From assembly GCA_014240055.1 (NCBI GenBank), contig JAAZXP010000029.1, positions 1 through 15,154 of the forward strand: a stretch of DNA of 15,154 nt, given 5' to 3'. A model generated the notes under the pieces. It was not told where the DNA came from and did not search any database. It was given only the letters and a program-made list of their open reading frames with translations. The DNA is from Methanobacteriota archaeon. Lineage in GTDB: Archaea; Thermoplasmatota; Poseidoniia; MGIII; CG-Epi1. The translations under genes and the position numbers were made by a program. Below, in pieces: positions 6,750 to 13,040 of this stretch (within the stretch, counting starts at the first letter, position 1; each line of letters starts with the position of its first letter).

Positions 6750-7592
6750 TTATATTGCACTATTTGCTTCCAAATGTTGAACTGCAGCTTCACTTAATTG
6801 TTCATATAATTCGTCGTCTTCAACATTAGAATATGATACTTTGTTACCTAGTCCCCGATTAATCATCATAATTTCAAACTCTGAGCCTATATTATCAACA
6901 TAGGACATGATGGCATATTCATTCCCTTCAACTTCTAAAGCCCCGTGTATTTTCATCTTAATTTCTATACCATCTTGATCTTCAAAAATTTCTATATCAT
7001 CCTCATTGGTTTCAACTTTTGCTTCTGAACTAGATTTAGATCCGAAAAGTCGACTCCCCCATCCTTTGAGCTTAGTTTCTTCTTCATCAATTTCTCGCCC
7101 CATAGCTCCAGACCAAGTTTTGATGATGTCATCTTTACTCATTCCAATAGTAGATTCAACTTTTTTCCAATTATTTAAAATCCAAGGAGGGTTGTCAAAT
7201 TTACTACATAGAGCTTGTAAAAACATTCGCAAGTCATTTGGATTTTCTGTTCCAATTTTAAGTTCAATTAGAGAGTTTTTTGGACTTCCAAAAAATCCCT
7301 TATATTTTATTGCACTAAGTCTAGCTTTGAAACCTGCAAAACGAAAAGAGATGCTCCAGTTCATTTCATCAAAACCACTTTCTCTAAGTCTTATTTTAGC
7401 TCCGTCATCGACAGTGGTACAAGCTTCCCAGAATTTTTCTCCAAAATCAGTAAACCATAATAGCCCAAAAGTACCTCGATTCTTAATTTCATATTCTCCT
7501 AACTTCAAGGCTCCAGTTTTCAACATAGGGTGTTTGTTACGCGGCTGAGCTATCAATGTGACTGAATGCACTAATTTAGCACGAATAGGCAT
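6750..7592 (-). CDS. Hypothetical protein with a DUF1292-like C-terminal domain
   Basis: A 280-residue soluble protein with no signal peptide or membrane helix. Residues about 1-165 are a mixed alpha/beta region I do not recognise, rich in aromatic residues (GLLWFTDFGEKFWEA, KGFFGS). A charged linker (about 166-204, with GSKSSSE and an acidic NEDD) leads to a C-terminal domain of about 75 residues. That domain follows the pattern of DUF1292/YrzB: IEIFEDQDG, then EVEGNEYAIMSYVD, a strand reporting on MMINRG, and an acidic helix DDELYEQLSEAAVQHLE. DUF1292 itself has no firm biochemical role. The start at 7592 has GGTGAT 9 nt upstream; a later Met at residue 23 (MLKTGALKLGEYE) is a possible alternative. 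It is divergent from dnaG and lies upstream of the tRNA-like element and pdxS. Confidence 0.7.
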   Translation of the reverse strand: MPIRAKLVHSVTLIAQPRNKHPMLKTGALKLGEYEIKNRGTFGLLWFTDFGEKFWEACTTVDDGAKIRLRESGFDEMNWSISFRFAGFKARLSAIKYKGFFGSPKNSLIELKIGTENPNDLRMFLQALCSKFDNPPWILNNWKKVESTIGMSKDDIIKTWSGAMGREIDEEETKLKGWGSRLFGSKSSSEAKVETNEDDIEIFEDQDGIEIKMKIHGALEVEGNEYAIMSYVDNIGSEFEIMMINRGLGNKVSYSNVEDDELYEQLSEAAVQHLEANSAI

Positions 7593-7601
7593 GCATAAAA
7601 C

Positions 7602-7621
7602 ATCACCGCTAGTTTTAATAA
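7602..7621 (-). promoter_or_regulatory. Ribosome binding site and TATA-like stretch of the DUF1292-like gene
   Basis: On the minus strand GGTGAT (7607-7602) matches the archaeal Shine-Dalgarno region and lies 9 nt from the ATG. TTATTAAAAC (7621-7612) resembles a TATA box, but its centre is only about 25 nt from the ATG, which would leave no leader. Either the TATA call or the ribosome binding site call must therefore be wrong. Confidence 0.35.
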
Positions 7622-7690
7622 CGGCTTACCTCAACAGAACGTAGGCCTTAGGGTCATTGACGGTACTCAATTCACAAATCTGCCTTTGGA

Positions 7691-7742
7691 TTTATACATT
7701 GGCATTATTAGCAGAATTAACCCGCCCATGGTTCAAGGTTAA
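7691..7742 (+). promoter_or_regulatory. dnaG promoter (TATA box) and leader inverted repeat
   Basis: TTTATACA (7691-7698) is a TATA-like box predicting transcription start near 7720, about 40 nt before the dnaG ATG. At that start lies an inverted repeat TTAACC (7717-7722) ... GGTTAA (7737-7742) with a 14-nt loop. The rest of the 168-nt gap between the divergent genes shows no tRNA, box C/D RNA or further repeat that I can support. Confidence 0.4.
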
Positions 7743-7760
7743 AATAAAAGAGATGGTAAT

Positions 7761-9020
7761 ATGAATATAGACCCAACAAGTAGTAAATACGTTATTAAAG
7801 CTTCAATTAGAGCAAATGGCGTAGTAAATAAATCAGATGTAGTAGGAGCCGTTTTCGGTCAGACAGAAGGATTATTAGGTGATGAATTAGATCTTCGAGA
7901 TCTTCAGAAAAGCGGACGTATGGGCCGTGTAGAAGTAGAAATACGAAGTGACAAAGGAAAGTCCAATGGAGAAATAGTAATTTCTTCAAGCATGGATCAA
8001 GTAGAAACTTCCGTTTTTGCAGCAGCTTTGGAAACAGTAGAACGTGTAGGGCCTTGTAAGGCAACTGTTAAAGTTACAGCATTAGAAGACAGTCGTTCTA
8101 CCAAGCGTGAAACAATTATTGATCGTGCACGTACTTTGTTAATTGACCTAATCAAGAATTCACGAACAGCAGGTTCAACAATAACCGATACAGTTCGTCA
8201 AGCACTACAAGTAGAAGAAATAGTTCGATTTAAAGGCAAATTGCCTGCAGGTCCGAATGTTGAAACTAGTGACGCAGTCATAGTAGTAGAAGGACGCGGA
8301 GATGTTTTGAATTTATTGAAACATGGAATAAAAAACTCAGTAGCAGTAGAAGGAACTAACATACCTAGAGAAGTCGTAGGACTAAGTAAGGAAAGAACAG
8401 TTACAGCCTTCGTTGATGGTGACAGAGGTGGCCAGATGATAATTCAAGAGCTTTTACAAGTTGCTGAAATAGATTTCATTGCTAGAGCTCCAGAAAATAC
8501 AGAAGTCGAATATTTGACACATAAACAAATAATGAAGTCATTGAGAGACAAAGTAACTGCAGAATTGTTCATGGAACAAAATAAATGGGCTAGACCAGAA
8601 TCGGGTAATTCTAAAAAACCACCTAAGAAGAACACCTCAAAAGGTCCTTCTAAAATTGGTTCAAAACCAAGTCCTGCACCTAAAACTGCAGCACCTAAGG
8701 CAGCCGAACCTGCTGCAGAACCTGTAGTGGCCAGTCCAATTTTTATTAAGCAATTAGATCAACTTCAAGGAAGTAAGAATGCACGATTACTAATGGGCGA
8801 AGAAATGGCAGATGAAGTTTCAATAGGTGGTCTTCAAGAAGTTCTTGAGAAGCATAAAAGTAATGGAGTAAATACATTAGTCATGGATGGGATTATTACC
8901 CAAAGACTAATCGAATTAGTTTCCAAAGCAGGAATAAAGACAGTTGTAGCCGAAAAGAAAGGCCCTCTACCAAGAGACCCTGTCGGAATTTCAATGTTTA
9001 CTCGTGAAGATTTAGCTTAG
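7761..9020 (+). CDS. dnaG: Archaeal DnaG (Toprim-domain primase-like protein)
   Basis: A 419-residue archaeal DnaG. In archaea this protein is linked to the RNA exosome as a poly(A)-binding subunit and has reported primase activity in some species. The N-terminal domain spans about 1-165, beginning SSKYVIKASIRANGVVNKSDVVGAVFGQTEGLLG, typical of the family. The Toprim domain has the glutamate motif DAVIVVEGRGDV (E177) and the acidic motif DGDRGG (D219, D221), so the metal-binding residues are present. The first motif reads EGRGD where family members usually have EGRAD. A Lys/Pro/Ala-rich linker (about 278-320) joins a C-terminal region (about 325-419) ending MFTREDLA. Length is normal. Promoter signals lie just upstream. 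A leader of 72 nt separates it from the next gene on the same strand. Confidence 0.93.
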   Translation: MNIDPTSSKYVIKASIRANGVVNKSDVVGAVFGQTEGLLGDELDLRDLQKSGRMGRVEVEIRSDKGKSNGEIVISSSMDQVETSVFAAALETVERVGPCKATVKVTALEDSRSTKRETIIDRARTLLIDLIKNSRTAGSTITDTVRQALQVEEIVRFKGKLPAGPNVETSDAVIVVEGRGDVLNLLKHGIKNSVAVEGTNIPREVVGLSKERTVTAFVDGDRGGQMIIQELLQVAEIDFIARAPENTEVEYLTHKQIMKSLRDKVTAELFMEQNKWARPESGNSKKPPKKNTSKGPSKIGSKPSPAPKTAAPKAAEPAAEPVVASPIFIKQLDQLQGSKNARLLMGEEMADEVSIGGLQEVLEKHKSNGVNTLVMDGIITQRLIELVSKAGIKTVVAEKKGPLPRDPVGISMFTREDLA

Positions 9021-9042
9021 AATAATATCTATTCTAAATTCG

Positions 9043-9098
9043 TTAGGCTATAGCCAAATGGTTATATCCCACACTAGGGGTGAGCTTAGGCTATGGCC
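9043..9098 (+). repeat. Direct repeat, hairpins and upstream mini-ORF in the leader of the 75-residue gene
   Basis: TTAGGCTATAGCC (9043-9055) recurs as TTAGGCTATGGCC (9086-9098), 12 of 13 identical and 43 bp apart; the second copy spans the start codon at 9093. The first copy holds the palindrome GGCTATAGCC, and ATAGCC-AAAT-GGTTAT (9050-9065) forms a 6-bp hairpin with one G-T pair. GGGGTGA (9077-9083) is the ribosome binding site. An ATG at 9058 opens an 18-codon frame ending at 9114, overlapping the gene start in another frame. The repeats are visible; any regulatory role is inferred. Confidence 0.4.
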
Positions 9099-9320
9099 GA
9101 CGAAGTTAAGATAGATGAAGAAGGTTTACGACGTTCTGCTCGAAGTCAGATAATAGTAGACACTATTGAACGTAGTCTTGAAAAGATGATATTTGTAGAG
9201 TCTAATCTGGGTAAAGAAATGGAACCTCAGGATCTTTTCCAAGTAAGAAGAGAAGCAGTAGCAGCAGTTGCAGAATTAAAATATGCAATTTCTGTTCTAA
9301 CCGGGAAGCTAGAGATTTAA
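9093..9320 (+). CDS. Hypothetical 75-residue helical protein upstream of pyrF
   Basis: A small soluble protein I do not recognise. It appears almost wholly alpha-helical: an acidic start (MADEVKIDEEG), a helix about 10-40 with alternating charged and hydrophobic residues, a short break at MEPQD, then a helix about 48-70. It has no Cys, no membrane helix and no obvious metal or nucleotide motif. It has a good ribosome binding site (GGGGTGA). Its stop codon overlaps the pyrF start (TAATG), so the two are almost surely co-translated. Helical packing suggests a dimer or a small partner subunit, but no function is assigned. Confidence 0.75.
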   Translation: MADEVKIDEEGLRRSARSQIIVDTIERSLEKMIFVESNLGKEMEPQDLFQVRREAVAAVAELKYAISVLTGKLEI

Positions 9321-9952
9321 TGTCTTCACGGCTGGTACTCGCTCTGGACGAAACAGATCCAGCGCGAGCTTTAGAGATTGCTAAGATAGTTTCTCCTTTT
9401 GTTGCTAAAATAAAAATAAATTATCCTTTAGTTTTATCTGCAGGATTAGATATTGTTACAGAGATATCTAAATTCAGTCCAGTAATTTGTGACTTTAAAG
9501 TTGCAGATATTCCGAATACAAATCGGCTTATTTCAGAAGCTGTTTTCAATGCTGGAGCTACAGGAATTATAGCACATGCTTTTCCAGGTCCAGAATCACT
9601 TAGGGCAATCAAGGATGTAGCGGATTCTAAAGAAATTTATGTTGTAATTACAATGTCCCATCCCAAAGGCGGTGAATTTTTCAATATAGAAAAATTTTGT
9701 GGTTTAGCTTTAGAAATAGGAGCTACAGGAGTAATTGCACCAGCTACAAGACCTGAAGATGTAGCTCAAATAAGAAAGTTAGTAGGTAATTTGAAGATAA
9801 TATCTCCCGGAGTAGGCGCTCAAGGTGGCAGCTCTCAAGAAACTCTCAAAGCAGGCGCAGATTATATCATAGTTGGAAGAGGCATTTATCTTTCAGATGA
9901 TCCTGCAGCTGCAGCAGAAAAATATTTTCGTGAATTTTCAATAAATGATTAA
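9320..9952 (+). CDS. pyrF: Orotidine 5'-phosphate decarboxylase
   Basis: Catalyses the last step of UMP synthesis, decarboxylating OMP, in the cytosol. The 210-residue TIM barrel is normal for the short archaeal/bacterial class. It shows LALDETD (D10), K32 in KIKINYP, the catalytic tetrad segment CDFKVADIPNTN (D58, K60, D63), the phosphate-gripper region ISPGVGAQGGSSQE (about 161-174), and the barrel-closing YIIVGRGIYLSDDP with its phosphate-binding Arg. The start overlaps the upstream stop (TAATG), and its own end overlaps the ABC ATPase start by 8 nt (ATGATTAA). It is therefore the second gene of a tight four-gene unit. Other pyrimidine genes are not in the window. Confidence 0.95.
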   Translation: MSSRLVLALDETDPARALEIAKIVSPFVAKIKINYPLVLSAGLDIVTEISKFSPVICDFKVADIPNTNRLISEAVFNAGATGIIAHAFPGPESLRAIKDVADSKEIYVVITMSHPKGGEFFNIEKFCGLALEIGATGVIAPATRPEDVAQIRKLVGNLKIISPGVGAQGGSSQETLKAGADYIIVGRGIYLSDDPAAAAEKYFREFSIND

Positions 9953-10568
9953 ACTTAATTCTTTCTTTAAATCATTTGGTTCTAGGAAGATTTTAAGAGG
10001 AATTGATTTAGAAATAAATTCAGGAGAGATTGTAACATTAGTTGGGAATAATGGAAGTGGTAAAACTACGTTACTTCGTTGTATCAATACTTTAGATTTT
10101 CCTGATAGTTATATCTTAGCAGAAGTTGACGGTTTTGATTTAGAAAAATATCCTGAAGAAGTTCGTTCACGTGTAGGTTATTTGGCTCATAATCCGCCTT
10201 TTTATCCAGAATTAACTGGAGCTGAAAATCTAAAGCTATGGCTCGAATTGAATTCAGTGGATGATGCGGAAGCAAGAGCTCGGGACTTTTTAGGACAAGT
10301 AGGTTTGATTTCGTTTAGCGATGATTTATCTGGGAATTATTCAAGAGGCATGGTTCAGAGATTAGGTTTTGCTATGGCCCTTTCACATTCTCCAACTACT
10401 TTACTTTTAGATGAACCATTTACAGGTCTTGACTCTGAAGGTATCGAAATAATCTCTAATTTATTGCAGAAAGCTAAAGAGAATGATTGCAGCATTATAA
10501 TTGTCACTCATGATAAAGTAACTTATGCAGATAGAGTGTTAGAATTAGTTCGAGGTGAAGTCCAATGA
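9945..10568 (+). CDS. ccmA: ABC transporter ATPase, CcmA-like
   Basis: The 207-residue nucleotide-binding subunit of an ABC exporter, cytoplasmic and membrane-associated. Walker A is GNNGSGKTT (34-42), the signature region is YSRGMVQR (132-139), Walker B is TLLLDEP (152-158), and the H-loop is H189 in IVTHD. The segment YLAHNPPFYPELTGAENL (79-96) resembles the CcmA YLGHQPG...ELTALENL region, with Asn83 where the Q-loop Gln usually stands. The following gene is CcmB-like, which supports the CcmAB assignment (heme handling for cytochrome c maturation). A generic ABC-2 exporter remains possible because no ccmC, ccmE or ccmF is seen. The start overlaps pyrF by 8 nt, and the stop overlaps the next start (ATGA). 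Confidence 0.85.
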   Translation: MIKLNSFFKSFGSRKILRGIDLEINSGEIVTLVGNNGSGKTTLLRCINTLDFPDSYILAEVDGFDLEKYPEEVRSRVGYLAHNPPFYPELTGAENLKLWLELNSVDDAEARARDFLGQVGLISFSDDLSGNYSRGMVQRLGFAMALSHSPTTLLLDEPFTGLDSEGIEIISNLLQKAKENDCSIIIVTHDKVTYADRVLELVRGEVQ

Positions 10569-11215
10569 ATCCAATCATTGTTCTTATCAAAAAAGAACTA
10601 AAAGTTGAGTTAAGATCATTACAAGGTATAGTTGCTTCATGTATGCTTTCTTTCATGATTTTAATGTCTTTTAAATTTTCCATAGTTTCGAATTCCTTGG
10701 TTACAGGTTCAGGGATTCTTTGGGCTTCCATTTTACTGACTGGTTTAGGCTTGATTACACATATTTCAACACGTGAAGCGGAAAGAGGTACGTTAGACAT
10801 TCTTAAGTTATCTTCAATTTCCAGATATCAATTATTTTTAGGAAGAATGCTAGGATCTTTAGCTCTATTATGGGTTCTAAGCAGTGTGATATTCATTCTT
10901 TATATTGTAATATTTGAAAATCAATTCAGCAATGATTTATTTTTAGCTTATTTTGTTGTTTTAGTTGGTAGTATTGGCCTTTCAGCAGTTGGAACTTTAG
11001 CAGCAAGTACTGCTACTCCATTACATGGTGGTTGGATGATCACATCTCTTTTTGCGATACCTATTCTATTGTTCACAGTTATTGAGGCAGCAATAAGATG
11101 TACTGATTCTTTAATTTCAGGCTCATCTGACTTTGAATTAGCATTTATGTTATTGGTTCTTTACAACGCAGTTTTCGTATTCGGTGGTGCGTGGTTGAGC
11201 GAAATTTCAGAATAA
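10565..11215 (+). CDS. ccmB: ABC transporter permease, CcmB-like
   Basis: A 216-residue membrane subunit with six hydrophobic segments (about 21-41, 48-67, 95-117, 125-148, 156-178, 190-212). The CcmB pattern is visible: an N-terminal amphipathic start (LIKKELKVELRS), a cytoplasmic loop STREAERGTLDILKLSSISRYQLFLGRML (about 68-96) that would contact the ATPase, and IGLSAVGTLAAS before a loop rich in Gly. Length matches CcmB (about 215-225). It overlaps the ATPase gene by 4 nt (ATGA). With that gene it forms a minimal CcmAB transporter. Heme export or redox-related transport is the family role; the actual substrate here is unproven. Its 3' end overlaps the convergent ogt gene by 9 nt. Confidence 0.82.
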   Translation: MNPIIVLIKKELKVELRSLQGIVASCMLSFMILMSFKFSIVSNSLVTGSGILWASILLTGLGLITHISTREAERGTLDILKLSSISRYQLFLGRMLGSLALLWVLSSVIFILYIVIFENQFSNDLFLAYFVVLVGSIGLSAVGTLAASTATPLHGGWMITSLFAIPILLFTVIEAAIRCTDSLISGSSDFELAFMLLVLYNAVFVFGGAWLSEISE

Positions 11216-11482
11216 GGTTATACCTTCTTTTTTCAACAATTCTTTCTTCTTTTCAATACCACCAGATCCACTATAACCACCAATATCTCCATTAGAACAG
11301 ATTACTCTGTGGCAAGGGGTTTTGATTGGGTTTGGATTGGCTCCACAAGCATTTGCAACAGCTCTTGCGGCTTTAGGTTTTCCAATGTTCTTAGCAATTT
11401 GACTATAAGTTATAATTTCTCCACTAGGTATTTTGTCTATTTCATTCCAGACTTTTTTTTGGAAAGCAGTTCCTCCACTCAT
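11207..11482 (-). CDS. ogt: Methylated-DNA--protein cysteine methyltransferase, single C-terminal domain
   Basis: A DNA repair protein that takes alkyl groups from O6-alkylguanine onto its own cysteine. The active-site motif PCHRV has C57. Also visible are the DNA-binding helix-turn-helix with TYSQIAKNIGKPKAARAV (Arg finger R40), the hinge GANPNP, and the C-terminal GGYSGSGGIEKKKELLKKEG. At 91 residues it contains only the catalytic domain; most family members have 150-180 residues with an N-terminal domain, which is absent here. The Cys makes it a true methyltransferase candidate rather than an alkyltransferase-like protein (Trp at that site). Its start overlaps the msrB stop (ATGA). It is the last gene of the tdh-kbl-msrB-ogt operon. 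Confidence 0.92.
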   Translation of the reverse strand: MSGGTAFQKKVWNEIDKIPSGEIITYSQIAKNIGKPKAARAVANACGANPNPIKTPCHRVICSNGDIGGYSGSGGIEKKKELLKKEGITLF

Positions 11483-11853
11483 TTTTTAAGCTTTAGAGAA
11501 GCAGAATTAATACAATATCTTAATCCAGTTGGTTGAGGACCATCATCAAACAAATGACCTAAGTGGGAATCACAATTTGAACAAACAACTTCAATACGCT
11601 TCATTCCATAAGAAATGTCTTCTTTTTCAGCAACAATTTGTTCACTGGCTTCTTTGAAAAAACTAGGCCATCCCGTTCCCGAATCAAATTTGTGTTGTGA
11701 TTCAAATAGTATTTCGTCACAGCATGTACAATGGTATTTGCCGTCATCATGACAATCCCAATATTCGTTTTGAAATGGAGGCTCAGTAGCACTGCATCTA
11801 CAAACTTGGTATTGTTCTGGTGTTAACTTCTCTTTCCACTCATCCTCACTCAT
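11479..11853 (-). CDS. msrB: Peptide methionine-R-sulfoxide reductase
   Basis: Repairs oxidised methionine (R-sulfoxide) in proteins, in the cytosol. The 124-residue protein shows the usual start EEW-K-LTPEQYQV, ATEPPFQNEYWD, the zinc cysteines in HCTCCDEILF (C42, C45) and CSNCDSHLGH (C91, C94), the GTGWPSF motif (59-65), and the catalytic Cys in LRYCINSASL (C114). Length is typical for a stand-alone MsrB. It starts at the stop of kbl (TAATG) and ends in the start of ogt (ATGA), so translation is probably coupled on both sides. It shares an operon with a second repair protein, which suggests a damage-response or maintenance theme. No msrA is seen in the window. Confidence 0.96.
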   Translation of the reverse strand: MSEDEWKEKLTPEQYQVCRCSATEPPFQNEYWDCHDDGKYHCTCCDEILFESQHKFDSGTGWPSFFKEASEQIVAEKEDISYGMKRIEVVCSNCDSHLGHLFDDGPQPTGLRYCINSASLKLKK

Positions 11854-13040
11854 TAAATAATTCCTGCGGACTTACCGCCTTTTTCGAATGCATTTAGGGC
11901 CAGATCTAAATCATCTTTCTCTAATCCTGCGCTCATCATAACTCTAATTCTTGATTTGTCAGGAGAAACCATTGGGAAAACAATAGGCAATGCAAACACA
12001 TCCATTTCCAATAATTTTGCGCTCAATTCTTTTGCTTTATGAGATTCTCCACACATAACTGGAATGATTGGAGTCTCAGACACACCAGTATCAAATCCCA
12101 TAGATTGAACTTCTTTTCTGAAATATTCGGTATTTGACCACAATTTCTCGACGTGTTCAGGTTCACTTTCCAATACTTCTATCGAGGCTTTACAAGCTGC
12201 AATAGTAGCCGGAGGTGCAGAACCAGATAGTAACATTGTTCTTGATTTATTGAAAGCATAATCAACCATGTGTTTTTCACCGGCAACAAGACCGCCCACT
12301 ACTCCAAATGCTTTTGAGAAAGAACCAGATTCCATATCTACTTCATCTTCAACACCAAAATGAGCACCTATCCCTCTTCCACCAGCTAGAACACCTTCAC
12401 CATGACAATCATCAATGTATGTCATTGCACCATATTCTATCGCTAATTTTGTTATCTTATCTAAAGGTGCAATATCTCCATCCATAGAGAACACACCATC
12501 ACTAATTACTAAAGTTTTTTCACTTTTCTTTGTAGCTTCTTTCAATCGTTCTTCCAATTCTCCCATATCGTTATGAGCATAAATGGTTCGATTTTCTTTT
12601 TTGACACTAGATAATCTTACTCCATCTATAATTGAACCGTGGTTGAGTTGATCAGAAATAATAGAATCGTTTTTACCAGCTAATTGAGGTATCAATCCAG
12701 AATTTACTGCAAATCCAGTTTGGTAGTATAGTGCAGCTTCACGATTCTTAAATCTAGCAATTGTATCCTCAAGTTCGTTATGAATGTCCATATTGCCTGC
12801 AATAGGTCTAACACTTCCACTTCCAGCCCCATGTGATTTTACAGCATCAATAGCGGCTTGTTTGACTTTAGGATGATTACTCATGCTGAGATAATTGTTT
12901 GCACATAGCATTATTCTTTCTTTATCATCAATAATAGCTCTTCCTGTAGATGGACCAGTAATCACTGGTGGTTTCCAATCAAATCCTTTTTTGACTAAAT
13001 CATCATATTCCGATTTCATCCATTCAGTAGGTGTTGCCAT
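11853..13040 (-). CDS. kbl: Glycine C-acetyltransferase (2-amino-3-ketobutyrate CoA ligase)
   Basis: A PLP enzyme of the alpha-oxoamine synthase family that splits 2-amino-3-oxobutanoate with CoA into glycine and acetyl-CoA. The 395-residue length is standard. Visible are the substrate-binding CANNYLSMSNHP (about 46-57), the PLP-binding DDCHGEG (D210-D211, H213), and the Schiff-base lysine K243 in GSFSKAFG. Relatives include serine palmitoyltransferase and BioF, which share these motifs. The threonine dehydrogenase gene directly upstream (stop TGA followed at once by ATG) makes Kbl the best call. The product of the upstream enzyme is this enzyme's substrate. Confidence 0.93.
   Translation of the reverse strand: MATPTEWMKSEYDDLVKKGFDWKPPVITGPSTGRAIIDDKERIMLCANNYLSMSNHPKVKQAAIDAVKSHGAGSGSVRPIAGNMDIHNELEDTIARFKNREAALYYQTGFAVNSGLIPQLAGKNDSIISDQLNHGSIIDGVRLSSVKKENRTIYAHNDMGELEERLKEATKKSEKTLVISDGVFSMDGDIAPLDKITKLAIEYGAMTYIDDCHGEGVLAGGRGIGAHFGVEDEVDMESGSFSKAFGVVGGLVAGEKHMVDYAFNKSRTMLLSGSAPPATIAACKASIEVLESEPEHVEKLWSNTEYFRKEVQSMGFDTGVSETPIIPVMCGESHKAKELSAKLLEMDVFALPIVFPMVSPDKSRIRVMMSAGLEKDDLDLALNAFEKGGKSAGII

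Noticed and set aside
7006..7548. Long plus-strand open frame (180 codons) opposite the DUF1292-like gene
   Set aside because: Composition is Ser/Leu/Pro-rich as expected for an antisense frame, it has no ribosome binding site, and the opposite frame has a coherent domain pattern.
7593..7760. Box C/D sRNA or other small RNA in the gap between the divergent genes
   Set aside because: No C box plus D box pair and no stable extended fold were found; promoter elements account for the visible signals.
9043..9098. Possible tRNA or tRNA 5' half (segment AGCCAAATGGTTATA resembles a D arm)
   Set aside because: The D stem does not pair properly, no acceptor strand matching the tRNA-like element is present, and no T arm follows; hairpins in a leader explain it better.
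11300..11320. Ogt as an alkyltransferase-like (ATL) protein, because of its short length
   Set aside because: ATL proteins have Trp in place of the active Cys; here the motif is PCHRV.
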